Shown here: piece by piece, positions 8,912 through 17,798 of the stretch
Position numbering within the stretch: position 1 is the first letter of the stretch
How the letters are laid out: each line of letters begins with the position of its first letter
DNA from: Chitinophagaceae bacterium
Lineage (GTDB): Bacteria; Bacteroidota; Bacteroidia; Chitinophagales; Chitinophagaceae
Direction: 5' to 3'
NCBI GenBank assembly: GCA_016721725.1
Contig: JADKHN010000006.1
Span: forward strand, 62,001-126,000
Length of the DNA stretch: 64,000 nt
The notes under the pieces: model-generated
Seen by the model: the letters and a program-made list of their open reading frames with translations, nothing else
What the model was told of the DNA's origin: nothing
Databases searched by the model: none
Position numbers and translations under genes: made by a program

Positions 8912-9724
8912 TCAGGGAGTGATCTTGCTTTCCAGTTCCATCAGTTTCTCAAAGGCCGTTTCATACTCGTTATTCGCGAGTTTCAATTCGGCTGAAACAT
9001 TTTTATAGGCAGTTTCCGTAGCCAGAAATTTATTCTTATCACCATACACTTCGGGAGAGGCCAGGTCGGCTTCCAGTCCCGTCAGTTTCTTATTGAGTGT
9101 CGCGATCTTTTCTTCCAGTTGATTGAAGCGGTTCTTGTGCTTCTGCAATTCTTTTTTCAATTCCTTATCCACCGCGCCGCGTTGGGTTCCGTTATCAACC
9201 CGGGTTTCAGGCTGTACCTTCTTTTCAGCAACGGGTGCTGCAACGGTTTTGGCTTTCTGTTCCTTTGCCTCCGCCAGTTCTTTCCTGGCCTTCCAGTCTT
9301 CCCATTCGGCATAACTGCCTTTGAATTCCCTGATCTTGTGATGATCGATCTCCCAGATCTTATTGGCGATACGGCTGATGAAATAACGGTCGTGGCTCAC
9401 CAATACGATACTCCCTTCATATTTATTCAGGGCTTCGATCAGCAGGTCGACAGAATGGATATCGAGGTGATTGGTCGGTTCATCCAGTAACAGGAAATTG
9501 GCCTTGCTCACAATGGTCTTGGCGAGGGCAACCCGCGCTTTTTCGCCGCCACTCAGCACCTTGATCTTTTTCTCCACTTCATCCCCGCTGAACAGGAAAC
9601 AGCCCAGCAGGCTGCGCAATTCCAGGTCGTTCTTGCCGCTGCCGCTCTCTTTCATTTCATCCAGCACATTATTATTCAGGTTCAGGGCTTCCAGTTGGTG
9701 CTGGGCATAGAAGGATTCCTCCAC
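8912..9724 (-). CDS. ABC-F ATPase, C-terminal half (separated by a frameshift)
   Basis: This is the second half of the ABC-F protein whose N-terminal part is at 9682-10875. It carries the second signature motif LSGGEKARVALAKTI, Walker B LLLDEPTNHLDIHS and the switch His in LVSHDRYFISR, then a charged coiled-coil C-terminal tail (about 100 residues). The second Walker A lies across the break: adding one A to the AAA run at 9791-9793 (complement) restores GANGKGKSTLL and fuses both parts into one 654-residue protein of normal ABC-F length. The ATG at 9724 is an internal Met, not a true start. ABC-F proteins act on the ribosome as translation factors or give antibiotic resistance; which applies here is unclear. 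Confidence 0.85.
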   Translation of the reverse strand: MEESFYAQHQLEALNLNNNVLDEMKESGSGKNDLELRSLLGCFLFSGDEVEKKIKVLSGGEKARVALAKTIVSKANFLLLDEPTNHLDIHSVDLLIEALNKYEGSIVLVSHDRYFISRIANKIWEIDHHKIREFKGSYAEWEDWKARKELAEAKEQKAKTVAAPVAEKKVQPETRVDNGTQRGAVDKELKKELQKHKNRFNQLEEKIATLNKKLTGLEADLASPEVYGDKNKFLATETAYKNVSAELKLANNEYETAFEKLMELESKITP

Positions 9725-10875
9725 ATTATGCCCCCATACCCGCTCTCCGGAGAACGTTTCGGCGCCGGCGATGATGCGCAGCAGGGTGGATTTCCCTTTC
9801 CGTTCGCACCGATCAAGGCGATCTTATCTCCCCGGTCGATCTCGGCGCCGGTATTTTCTATGATCTTCAGGTCGCCGAAACTCTTCGAAACATGTTTAAG
9901 CGTACACAATATCCTTCCGGGTTGTTTATCCACCATGAAATTGATACGGATATTGGGCCTTTCGATCTCCACATCTTCGATCCGATCCAGTTTGTCCAGC
10001 CTTTTAACGATACTCTGTGCGGCAGCCGCTTTGCTGGCTTTAGCCTTGAAACGCTCCACGAACCTTTCCTGCTGTCGGATATAATCCTGCTGGTTCTCAT
10101 AGGCCTTCTTCTGGATATCCACCCTCAGGGCTTTTTCCGCTTCGTAAAAACTGTAATCGCCCGTATAGAAATGCAATTGCTGCTGATACAGTTCAACGAT
10201 CTTGGTGACCATCCGGTTAAGGAAATACCGGTCGTGACTGACAATGACGACCGCTCCCGGATAATGCAACAGGTATTTTTCCAGCCACTCGATACTGGGC
10301 AGGTCAAGGTGGTTCGTCGGCTCATCCAGCAATAACACATCGGGATGCATCAGGATCATCTTGGCCAGCAACACCCGCATGCGCCAGCCGCCGCTGAACT
10401 GCTTATAGGGTTTCTGCAGGTCGGCATTGGCGAAACCAAGGCCCTGCAGGATCTCTTCGGTCTTGTGGTGAATGTCATATCCGCCCAACACTTCCAGTTC
10501 ATGTAATTTATCGGCATAATCATGCGCCAGGTCTTCATTTCCGGTACGTTCCAGCTCTTTGCCGATCGATTCGATCTCCTTTTCCAGTTGCTTGACCCGT
10601 TCAAAAGCGCCCATGGCCACTTCCAGTATCGAATCATCCGTGTCAAAACTCAACAGGTCCTGGTGCAGGTATCCGATGGTGGTCTCGCGGCCCTTTTCAA
10701 CCGTTCCTTTGCTGGGTTGAAATTGACCGGTGAGCACTTTCAGCAAAGTGGATTTGCCGGTACCGTTATATCCGATCAATCCGATACGCTCGTTGGGTTG
10801 AATATGCCAGGTGGCATCCTCCACAATGGTACGGGCGCCAAATTCAAAGGTCACATTTTGTAATCCTAGCAGCAT
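9682..10875 (-). CDS. ABC-F ATPase, N-terminal half (frameshifted within the second Walker A)
   Basis: First nucleotide-binding domain of a duplicated soluble ABC ATPase without membrane segments. Walker A GYNGTGKSTLL is near residue 40. The signature FSGGWRMRVLLA, Walker B LLLDEPTNHLDLPS and switch IVSHDRYFLNR follow, then the helical P-site tRNA interaction linker (roughly 240-330). The frame breaks after GANGKG, where a correct gene would read GKST, and a nonsense tail of about 30 residues follows. The rest continues in another frame from 9724. A TACATTTG box at 10903-10910 on the minus strand is a plausible promoter. The lost base is in a homopolymer, so an assembly error is the leading explanation. 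Confidence 0.88.
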   Translation of the reverse strand: MLLGLQNVTFEFGARTIVEDATWHIQPNERIGLIGYNGTGKSTLLKVLTGQFQPSKGTVEKGRETTIGYLHQDLLSFDTDDSILEVAMGAFERVKQLEKEIESIGKELERTGNEDLAHDYADKLHELEVLGGYDIHHKTEEILQGLGFANADLQKPYKQFSGGWRMRVLLAKMILMHPDVLLLDEPTNHLDLPSIEWLEKYLLHYPGAVVIVSHDRYFLNRMVTKIVELYQQQLHFYTGDYSFYEAEKALRVDIQKKAYENQQDYIRQQERFVERFKAKASKAAAAQSIVKRLDKLDRIEDVEIERPNIRINFMVDKQPGRILCTLKHVSKSFGDLKIIENTGAEIDRGDKIALIGANGKGNPPCCASSPAPKRSPESGYGGIMWRNPSMPSTNWKP

Positions 10876-10902
10876 AAAAGGTCAAAGGGTGTGTAAAAAG
10901 CG

Positions 10903-10910
10903 CAAATGTA
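10903..10910 (-). promoter_or_regulatory. Candidate -7 box (TACATTTG) for the ABC-F gene
   Basis: The complement of 10903-10910 is TACATTTG, ending 27 bases before the ATG at 10875. It is divergent from the box at 10952 that serves the gene at 10975. Confidence 0.45.
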
Positions 10911-10951
10911 CGCCAATCCGTAAACTATTTATTCAAATTGATGTTATGAAT

Positions 10952-10959
10952 TAACTTTG
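10952..10959 (+). promoter_or_regulatory. Candidate -7 box (TAACTTTG) for the DUF3347 gene
   Basis: TAACTTTG matches TAnnTTTG and ends 15 bases before ATG 10975. It overlaps the TTG at 10957, which argues against that codon being the start. Confidence 0.45.
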
Positions 10960-10974
10960 TCCAAACGAACGTTT

Positions 10975-11592
10975 ATGCTAAAGAAGATCTTATTAGGGAT
11001 TCTTTTACTGATCCTGGCGATCGCGGGTTATTACTGGTATATGTTCTCCCGAAAAACGGGAGGCAACAGCGGGCCTAAACAACAACCCCTGGCCATCAAA
11101 CATCATTCGGATGATTTCAACCAAAGCATCTCCAATATGCTTACCGCTTATTACGAGATGAAGTCGGCCTTTGTTGAGGGGGATACCACATTGGCGAAAG
11201 CGGCCTGTAAACGAATGATCCTCCTGACCGACAGCATCAACCTGGCTGAATTGAAAAAAGACACGGCGGGCATCTTCCTGGCCGACTCCCTGAGCCTGGA
11301 GAATATACGCAGCAATGCGAAAAGCCTCCTGCTGCAGACCGACCTTACCGAGATGCGAAAGGATTTCAGTATGGTCAACGAGAATCTCTATCCTTTCCTG
11401 AAAGGGGTGAATTACAATGGAGCTACCCTTTATTGGCAAAACTGTCCCATGGCTTTTGGCGATGAGAAAGGCGCGAACTGGATCAGCAATACCCAGGAAG
11501 TCATCAATCCCTATCTTGGCAGGAATCATCCCGAATACCGGGCGACGATGCTGCATTGCGGGCAGGTGATGGATTCTATAAAAATTCAATAA
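10975..11592 (+). CDS. DUF3347-type periplasmic protein
   Basis: A 205-residue protein with one N-terminal membrane segment or signal anchor (KILLGILLLILAIAGYYWYMF) and a helical body. The C-terminal segment LYWQNCPMAFGDEKGANWIS, then NPYLGRNHP and MLHCGQV, matches the conserved end of DUF3347. In that family the Cys-Pro-Met and final Cys suggest metal (copper) handling, often next to efflux genes. ATG 10975 is chosen over TTG 10957 because a promoter box overlaps the TTG. The TonB receptor begins 38 bases downstream with no terminator between, so the two may be co-transcribed and may share a metal-related task (inference). Confidence 0.7.
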   Translation: MLKKILLGILLLILAIAGYYWYMFSRKTGGNSGPKQQPLAIKHHSDDFNQSISNMLTAYYEMKSAFVEGDTTLAKAACKRMILLTDSINLAELKKDTAGIFLADSLSLENIRSNAKSLLLQTDLTEMRKDFSMVNENLYPFLKGVNYNGATLYWQNCPMAFGDEKGANWISNTQEVINPYLGRNHPEYRATMLHCGQVMDSIKIQ

Positions 11593-11630
11593 AGTCTCGG
11601 CGACAATAAGATCCCTTACCCCAAATAACA

Positions 11631-14003
11631 ATGAAACAAATATTCCTGGTCCTTTTCCTGTTTCCGCTTTGCATGCAGGCTCAGCAACCGGGTAAAACAG
11701 CCAATGCCCGTTATACGATCAGCGGATATATCCGGGATTCCCTGAACGGCGAATCCTTACTGGGCGCCACGGTTTCCGTAATCGGCAAAACAAAGGGGAT
11801 TACCAGTAACCAGTTTGGTTTTTATTCCATAACCCTGACTGAAGGCAGGTACCAGGTGATCTGTTCCTACATCGGGTTTCAGCCCAAGATCATGGAAGTT
11901 GAACTGAACCGGGACCGGCAGATCAATTTTTATGTCATGCCCCGGACGGTCTTATCAGAAGCGGTCATTGTATCCTCAAAAAAGAGAGATGCGAATGTCA
12001 AGAATGCACAAATGGGCCGGTTCAATCTGCCCATTGAACAGATCAAAGCGCTGCCGGCTTTCCTGGGTGAAGTAGACCTGTTGAAAACCATTCAACTCCT
12101 GCCTGGCGTTCGAAATGCGGGAGAGGGGAGTTCAGGAATTTATGTTCGGGGAGGCGGTCCGGATCAGAACCTGATCCTGCTCGACGACGCACCCGTTTAC
12201 AATACCGGTCACCTGTTCGGCTTCTTTTCCATTTTCAATTCGGACGCCATCAAGAATGTCACCCTGATCAAGGGCGGTATGCCCGCACAGTACGGTGGCC
12301 GCTTGTCGAGTGTACTGGATGTGACCATGAAAGAAGGGAACAACCAGAAATTTGAAGTGGATGCGGGTATCGGAATCATTGCTTCCCGGTTATCGATCCA
12401 GGGACCCATCAAGAAAAACAAGGCTTCCTTCATCCTGTCCGGGCGCAGAACCTATATCGACGCTTTCAGCAAATTGTTTGTAAAAAAGTCAAGCCAGTTC
12501 TACGGAAGCGGCTACTATTTTTACGACCTCAATGCCAAGGTGAATTACATCATTTCCGAAAAGGACAGGATCTATCTCAGCGGTTATTTCGGCCGCGATG
12601 TATTTGATTTTTCAAACGGACGGCAAAGCCTGAAGATCAACATTCCCTGGGGAAACAGCACCGGTACGTTCCGCTGGAACCATGTCTTCAACAAAAAATT
12701 ATTCGGGAACACCACGGCGGTCTATAATGATTATAATTTCACCTTCAAGGCATTGCAAAACGACTTTGAACTGCAATTGTCATCCGGTATCCGCGACATC
12801 AGCCTGAAACAGGATTTCGATCTGTATCCCTTCACCGGACATAAACTGCGTTTCGGCGGGATCTACACTTATCACCGGTTCACACCATCTGTAGTCAGCG
12901 GTAAACAGGATACCACCGTATTCAAACCCAATAATGCCCAACGGAAATTCGCCCATGAGACGGCCCTATACCTCCAGGACGATTGGGAAGTGAATGAAAA
13001 GATCAAAATAAACGCCGGCATTCGGTATAGCTGGTTCCAGCAAATAGGACCGTATAAGATCTATACCACGGATGAATTTGGCAACCGGCTCGATAGCAAT
13101 GTATATGCCAGTGGCCGGGCGGTCAAGACCTATGGTGGCCTCGAACCCAGGCTCACGGTTCGTTATGCCCTCAATGACGAGACCTCCATCAAGGGATCGG
13201 TCACCCGCAACCTGCAATACATTCACCTGGTGAGTAATGCGGGTACGACTTTGCCTACCGACATCTGGGTGCCCAGCACGTACAAGGTGAAACCCCAGGT
13301 GAGTTGGTTGTATGCTGCCGGACTTTTTAAGAATTTCAGGGATAATATGTACGAGACCTCCCTGGAAGTGTATTATAAGGATATGCGGAACCAGATCGAA
13401 TATGAAGAGGGTTTCACACCCAGTACATTGGAGGATACAGAGAACTTCTTCACTTTTGGCAAGGGGTGGAGTTACGGAACCGAACTCTTCGTCAATAAGA
13501 CCAAGGGCCGGCTCACCGGGTGGATCGGTTACACATTAAGCTGGACCTGGAGAAAATTTCCTCAGTTGAATTTTGGCGAACGATACCCGGCCAAATTTGA
13601 CCGGCGGCACGATATGAGTATTGTAGCCATGTATGAACTGTCGAAGAAGTGGAAACTGTCGGGTACTTTCGTTTATGGAAGCGGTAATGCAGCCACCTTG
13701 CCCCAGCGATTCTACATTGTTGGCGGGGTCCTCACACAGGAATACAGCCGGATCAATGAATATCGGTTACCCTCGTATCACCGGCTCGATCTGTCCGCCA
13801 TCCTGACACCGAAAAAGAACGCGAAACGCAAATGGAAAAGTGAATGGGTTTTCAGTGTATACAACGCTTATAGCCGTAAGAATCCCTACTTCGTTTACTT
13901 CGATCAGACCGGCAGTCCTTATAACGGAACACTGGAAATACAAGCCAAACAGGTTTCCCTGTTCCCCATTATTCCTGCCATTACCTGGAATGTGAAATTC
14001 TGA
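11631..14003 (+). CDS. TonB-dependent outer membrane receptor with carboxypeptidase-regulatory domain
   Basis: A 790-residue outer membrane transporter. Residues 1-18 are a signal peptide (ending CMQAQ). Residues about 24-105 form a carboxypeptidase-regulatory-like fold (YTISGYIRDSLNGESLLGATV ... VICSYIGFQPK). A plug domain follows (about 125-230) with LLKTIQLLPGVRNAGEG, IYVRGGGPDQNLILLDDAPV and MPAQYGGRLSSVLDV. The rest is a 22-strand-type barrel ending in WNVKF with C-terminal Phe. No SusD partner is adjacent, which argues against a polysaccharide-utilisation locus. The upstream DUF3347 gene hints at a metal ligand, but the substrate is not determinable. Confidence 0.88.
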   Translation: MKQIFLVLFLFPLCMQAQQPGKTANARYTISGYIRDSLNGESLLGATVSVIGKTKGITSNQFGFYSITLTEGRYQVICSYIGFQPKIMEVELNRDRQINFYVMPRTVLSEAVIVSSKKRDANVKNAQMGRFNLPIEQIKALPAFLGEVDLLKTIQLLPGVRNAGEGSSGIYVRGGGPDQNLILLDDAPVYNTGHLFGFFSIFNSDAIKNVTLIKGGMPAQYGGRLSSVLDVTMKEGNNQKFEVDAGIGIIASRLSIQGPIKKNKASFILSGRRTYIDAFSKLFVKKSSQFYGSGYYFYDLNAKVNYIISEKDRIYLSGYFGRDVFDFSNGRQSLKINIPWGNSTGTFRWNHVFNKKLFGNTTAVYNDYNFTFKALQNDFELQLSSGIRDISLKQDFDLYPFTGHKLRFGGIYTYHRFTPSVVSGKQDTTVFKPNNAQRKFAHETALYLQDDWEVNEKIKINAGIRYSWFQQIGPYKIYTTDEFGNRLDSNVYASGRAVKTYGGLEPRLTVRYALNDETSIKGSVTRNLQYIHLVSNAGTTLPTDIWVPSTYKVKPQVSWLYAAGLFKNFRDNMYETSLEVYYKDMRNQIEYEEGFTPSTLEDTENFFTFGKGWSYGTELFVNKTKGRLTGWIGYTLSWTWRKFPQLNFGERYPAKFDRRHDMSIVAMYELSKKWKLSGTFVYGSGNAATLPQRFYIVGGVLTQEYSRINEYRLPSYHRLDLSAILTPKKNAKRKWKSEWVFSVYNAYSRKNPYFVYFDQTGSPYNGTLEIQAKQVSLFPIIPAITWNVKF

Positions 14004-14058
14004 TCAAAAAAAAGCATCCCGGTCTGAGATGCGATTTACTAGAGGGTATGGATCAAAA

Positions 14059-14520
14059 CTATTTGTAACGGACAAAGGTCTGGTAGTTTTCCACGGTCGC
14101 GCCCGGGAAATTGGCATCGGTAGTGGAGGTGGTCATGACGGTGAAAAGATCCTTGGTCAGGGTCAGCATTTTCCACCGGTATTGGGTGGTCCCTGACAGA
14201 CCGATCAACGAATCCGCGCCAACAAAAAGGTAACTGCCGTTATCGGTTGTAGCTACATTGAAACGGTATTGAAAAGTACCTGAGGCATCAAAATTCACGA
14301 AATTATCGGGTTTGGGAGTTTGAGGAATGATGGAGTCTTTGAGGAAAACGCCCCCCGAATAGATCCTGATCTGCATCCGGTTGATGTTCCATTTGCCCAG
14401 GACCAGGTCCTCCTTGGAACCCAGGGGTTCGGTATCCGTCTTTTTACAGGAAGAACCGGCTGTGCCGAGCAGGAACAAAACAGCGATAACTGTAGCCAGG
14501 GGTAAAAAGTTCTTCATCAC
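14059..14520 (-). CDS. Lipocalin-like lipoprotein
   Basis: A 153-residue predicted lipoprotein: hydrophobic leader with a lipobox ending in Cys (GTAGSSCKK) near residue 25. The body has the pattern of a small beta-barrel: LVLGKWNINRMQ at the start, VNFDASGTFQYRF in the middle and TQYRWKMLTLTKDLFTVMTTS near the end. This resembles lipocalin-like/DUF5004 proteins common in Bacteroidetes; assignment is by pattern only. It is convergent with the TonB receptor and precedes the unknown gene at 14.9-15.6 kb in transcription terms only loosely, with no clear operon. Confidence 0.65.
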   Translation of the reverse strand: MMKNFLPLATVIAVLFLLGTAGSSCKKTDTEPLGSKEDLVLGKWNINRMQIRIYSGGVFLKDSIIPQTPKPDNFVNFDASGTFQYRFNVATTDNGSYLFVGADSLIGLSGTTQYRWKMLTLTKDLFTVMTTSTTDANFPGATVENYQTFVRYK

Positions 14521-14560
14521 GTAGGAATTGGTTTATCCTAATAACGTGATGAGGGCCTGT

Positions 14561-14910
14561 TTATTGCCCGGGTTTTGGCTTGTGGATAAACCGGATGGAA
14601 CCGCTTTTCTGCAGGTCGGATGAGATCCGTACCTCATAGCGGTTATTGCCATCGGTCACCACCATCAACGCGGTGTTTGGCGGGATGGAGCCCAGATTAT
14701 CTGCATACATAACCAATTCATTCACATCTTTGTCATCATCTATATTCAAATTCAGGCTTAGTGCTTTGTCACTCAGCCTTTTATGGGCGAACAGGAGTTT
14801 CCCGTTGAAGATCAGGGAAATGCTGTCTCCGTCGATCTCCCCGTTATCATAAAGGTCAACCCGGAAAGTCTCATTCTCGATCTCAATGGTCCTGATCAGG
14901 GTATTGTTCC
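14561..14910 (-). CDS. C-terminal part of a frameshifted secreted protein (domain shared with the amidase)
   Basis: This frame continues the gene at 14896-15630 after a one-base slip in the T5 run at 14911-14915. It reads NNTLIRTIEIENETFRVDL, then YDNGEIDGDSISLIFNGKL, ELVMYADNLGSIPPNTALM and ends KPKPGQ. The pattern aligns with the C-terminal domain of the amidase at 1-1243 (IKTIEV, VELYDDGEIDND, ELLLYADNLGDI), so it is a real domain. It has no start codon of its own at the proper place; an internal ATG lies at 14749. With one base restored the whole gene encodes 356 residues. Confidence 0.75.
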
Positions 14911-15630
14911 TTTTTCGAACTGGAAATCAAAACCTTTTGCAACCTCCTTATTAACTGCCGGGTTGTGGTCCATTTTGGGCAGTTCATTATTCGCGGTGAT
15001 CTTGGGAGTTTGCACTTTGGCATTATCGGGGATGACCGGCTTCACTTTTAAAGGCGTGGGACTGTTTTGCGGGATGGATCGGACAACCGGGGGTGTGGTC
15101 GTTTTCGGTTTATTGTTTGGGGCTGGTTTTGAACTGAGTGCGCTGGAATTATTGAACAGAGTAGCATTCTTTTTGAGGATGCGTTTGTTCAGCGTTGTCG
15201 TTCCATAACCGCAGTCGCCTTCCTGTTTGGGCGCCGGTACCCAGCTTCCCTCCAGGATCTCATCCTCACCCTGTTTGAAATAGGTCAAACGGTGGACCTG
15301 AAAACAGTTGCGGATGTTGTTGGGGACATTGGTCTTGGTTCTTTCCACTTCCGTTATCTCCACCGATTTACTGCCTTTATCAAAACTGCCTTTTAACCGG
15401 CAAATGGTATAGAATCGTTTACCACCTTCATTGAAATAAGTGTAGGAATAACCGCTGACCAATCTCTCCTTGCAATCCAGATCAATGATGTATTCGCATT
15501 TGTTTCCGCCCCAACCCACAAAAGAGGAACTTTTGTCCGTAAAACTGCCTTTCCATTGCCCTGTGAAATTTTGGGCGAATGAAGTTTGGAAAAGGAGGAT
15601 GATCAGCAGAACGGGTAAACTTATTTTCAT
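14896..15630 (-). CDS. Secreted protein of unknown function, N-terminal part (frameshifted)
   Basis: Signal peptide of 19 residues (ending QTSFAQ), then a beta-rich domain beginning NFTGQWKGSFTDKSS with Cys residues at CEYIIDLDCKER, CRLKG, NCFQVH and GDCGYG. A Pro/Lys/Thr-rich linker (about 155-225) leads into the break near EKGTIP. The real reading then switches frame and continues in the 14561-14910 fragment. I recognise no named family for the N-terminal domain. The layout (catalytic or binding domain, disordered linker, shared C-terminal domain) parallels the amidase, which suggests both C-terminal domains do the same targeting or binding job. Confidence 0.7.
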   Translation of the reverse strand: MKISLPVLLIILLFQTSFAQNFTGQWKGSFTDKSSSFVGWGGNKCEYIIDLDCKERLVSGYSYTYFNEGGKRFYTICRLKGSFDKGSKSVEITEVERTKTNVPNNIRNCFQVHRLTYFKQGEDEILEGSWVPAPKQEGDCGYGTTTLNKRILKKNATLFNNSSALSSKPAPNNKPKTTTPPVVRSIPQNSPTPLKVKPVIPDNAKVQTPKITANNELPKMDHNPAVNKEVAKGFDFQFEKGTIP

Positions 15631-15722
15631 CTTTACAACGGGTATTTCAACTTGCTATCAATAAACGGTGATCCGGGTGACAAAGATATTTTAGATTAAT
15701 TTTTCCTTAGCTAATACTTCGT

Positions 15723-15730
15723 TAAATTTG
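15723..15730 (+). promoter_or_regulatory. Candidate -7 box (TAAATTTG) for thrS-infC
   Basis: TAAATTTG matches TAnnTTTG and ends 33 bases before the chosen thrS start at 15764. No further such box precedes infC, so thrS and infC probably share it. Confidence 0.5.
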
Positions 15731-15763
15731 CAGTCAGCCTGCATGATACCGGCTGCTAAATAT

Positions 15764-17698
15764 ATGATAAAGATCACATTACCGGATGGGGCTGTCAGGG
15801 AATACGCAAAAGACAGTTCCGCATTGGATATCGCGAAATCGATCAGTGAGGGATTGGCGAGAAAAGTACTGGCCGCTTCCATCAACGGAGAGGTTTGGGA
15901 CGCCACCAGGCCGATCGGCCAAGACGCTTCACTCAAATTGCTGACCTGGGATGATGCCGATGGGAAATCGACCTTTTGGCATTCCTCGGCACACTTGATG
16001 GCCGAGGCGGTGGAAAATGCATTTCCCGGGGTGAAGTTCTGGGTTGGGCCAGCGATCGACCGTGGATTCTATTATGACATGGACCTGGGCGACCATAAAA
16101 TGACCGAGGAAGACCTCCTGGCATTGGAAAAGAAAATGAATGAACTGGCCCGCCAGTCGAATCCGTATATCCGAAAAGAGATATCCAAGCCCGACGCATT
16201 GAATTATTTTGGAGAAAAAGGAGATGAATATAAGCTTGACCTCTTGCAGAACCTGGAAGACGGGAGCATTACCTTTTATTCGCAGGGAGGTTTTACCGAC
16301 CTCTGCCGTGGCCCGCATATTCCCCATACCGGTTTCATTAAGGCGATCAAACTGACCAGCATTGCCGGCGCCTATTGGAAAGGCGATGAGAAGAACAAGC
16401 AGCTGACCCGGGTATATGGCGTCACGTTTCCCAGTCAGAAAGAACTGGATGAATACCTGGCGATGCTGGAAGAAGCCAAAAAAAGGGACCATCGTAAGCT
16501 CGGAAAAGAACTGGGCATTTATACCATGGATGATGATGTGGGGCCCGGATTGATCATGTGGATGCCCAATGGGACCGTCATCATTGAAGAATTGGAGAAA
16601 CTGGCCAAGGAAACCGAACAGGATGCCGGTTACAAGCGGGTAGTGACGCCGCATATCGCCAAAGAGAGCATGTACCTCACCAGCGGTCACCTGCCTTATT
16701 ATGCCGACAGCATGTATCCCCCCATGGAACTGGACGGGGAGAAGTACTACCTCAAATCGATGAACTGTCCGCATCACCATAAGATCTTCGCGGCGGAACC
16801 CAAAAGTTACCGTGACCTCCCTTACCGGATCGCTGAATACGGAACGGTTTACCGTTATGAGCAGAGCGGCGAATTGTTCGGATTGATGCGGGTCCGTTGC
16901 CTGCATATGAACGATGCGCATATCTATTGCACCAAGGCGCAGTTTGAATCCGAGTTCAGGGCGGTCAACGATATGTACCTGAAGTATTTCAATATTTTCG
17001 GTATCGACAAATACGTGATGCGGCTGAGTCTGCATTCGCCCGAAAAACTGGGTAAGAAATATGTGAACGAACCGGAACTGTGGAAAGAGACGGAGGAAAT
17101 GGTCCGTCAGGTCCTGATCGATTCAAAGATCCCCTATGTTGAGGTGCAGGATGAAGCGGCTTTTTACGGTCCCAAAATTGACGTGCAGATCTATAGCGTG
17201 ATCGGACGTGAATTCACCCTGGCTACCAACCAGGTCGATTTTTCACAGGGAAGGAGTTTTAAACTGGAATTCACAACCGCTGATAATCAGACAGAAACAC
17301 CGCTGATCATTCACCGGGCCCCCTTGGGAACGCATGAGCGGTTCATCGGTTTCCTGCTCGAACATTATGCCGGCAAACTACCCCTCTGGCTTTCGCCTGT
17401 CCAGGTGAAGATCCTGCCCATCAGTGACAAGTTCCTGGATTATGCAAATACAATTTTGCAAAAGCTGAAAAAAGCGGATATTCGTGTGGAGATTGACGAG
17501 CGACCCGAAAAGATCGGTAAAAAGATCCGGGATACTGAACTGGCCCGGGTTCCCTATATGCTGGTGGTCGGTGAGAAGGAAATGGTGGAGGGAAAAGCAT
17601 CGGTCCGGCGGCAGGGTAAAGGCGATCTGGGTATTCGCGACCTCAATGAATTCATTCCGGAATTGTTATCGGAGATCAGGGACAGGAGGTCGGATTGA
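15764..17698 (+). CDS. thrS: Threonine--tRNA ligase
   Basis: Class II synthetase charging tRNA-Thr. The start at 15764 gives the usual N-terminus MIKITLPDG and 644 residues; an in-frame ATG at 15743 would add seven. Domains in order: TGS (1-60), the editing second-additional domain with HSSAHLMAEA and FWVGPAIDRGFYYDMD, and the catalytic core. The core has motif 2 (YRYEQSGELFGLMRVR), zinc Cys in SMNCPHHHK and motif 3 (APLGTHERFIGFLLEHY). An anticodon-binding domain follows from about residue 545 (PVQVKILPISDKF). It leads the conserved thrS-infC pair; the gap to infC is 100 bases. Confidence 0.97.
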   Translation: MIKITLPDGAVREYAKDSSALDIAKSISEGLARKVLAASINGEVWDATRPIGQDASLKLLTWDDADGKSTFWHSSAHLMAEAVENAFPGVKFWVGPAIDRGFYYDMDLGDHKMTEEDLLALEKKMNELARQSNPYIRKEISKPDALNYFGEKGDEYKLDLLQNLEDGSITFYSQGGFTDLCRGPHIPHTGFIKAIKLTSIAGAYWKGDEKNKQLTRVYGVTFPSQKELDEYLAMLEEAKKRDHRKLGKELGIYTMDDDVGPGLIMWMPNGTVIIEELEKLAKETEQDAGYKRVVTPHIAKESMYLTSGHLPYYADSMYPPMELDGEKYYLKSMNCPHHHKIFAAEPKSYRDLPYRIAEYGTVYRYEQSGELFGLMRVRCLHMNDAHIYCTKAQFESEFRAVNDMYLKYFNIFGIDKYVMRLSLHSPEKLGKKYVNEPELWKETEEMVRQVLIDSKIPYVEVQDEAAFYGPKIDVQIYSVIGREFTLATNQVDFSQGRSFKLEFTTADNQTETPLIIHRAPLGTHERFIGFLLEHYAGKLPLWLSPVQVKILPISDKFLDYANTILQKLKKADIRVEIDERPEKIGKKIRDTELARVPYMLVVGEKEMVEGKASVRRQGKGDLGIRDLNEFIPELLSEIRDRRSD

Positions 17699-17798
17699 AA
17701 CGCACATTAAGAAATCAAACCGTCAATAAAAACATAACCAACACTAACGGCTTCTCACCGGTAGTTCAACAAACAACATTGTAAACTAAAACAAGTAA

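Noticed and set aside
9682..9800. Programmed ribosomal frameshifting as explanation for the ABC-F break
   Set aside because: The slip falls in the invariant Walker A motif and there is no classic slippery heptamer with a downstream pseudoknot; a single missing base is simpler.
11631..14003. Polysaccharide utilisation locus (SusC/SusD) around the TonB receptors
   Set aside because: No SusD-like lipoprotein, glycoside hydrolase or ECF/hybrid regulator is adjacent to either receptor.
15929..17035. Long open frame (368 codons) on the minus strand opposite thrS
   Set aside because: It lies wholly inside thrS, which has full-length family motifs; the antisense product shows no domain and is explained by codon bias of the sense strand.
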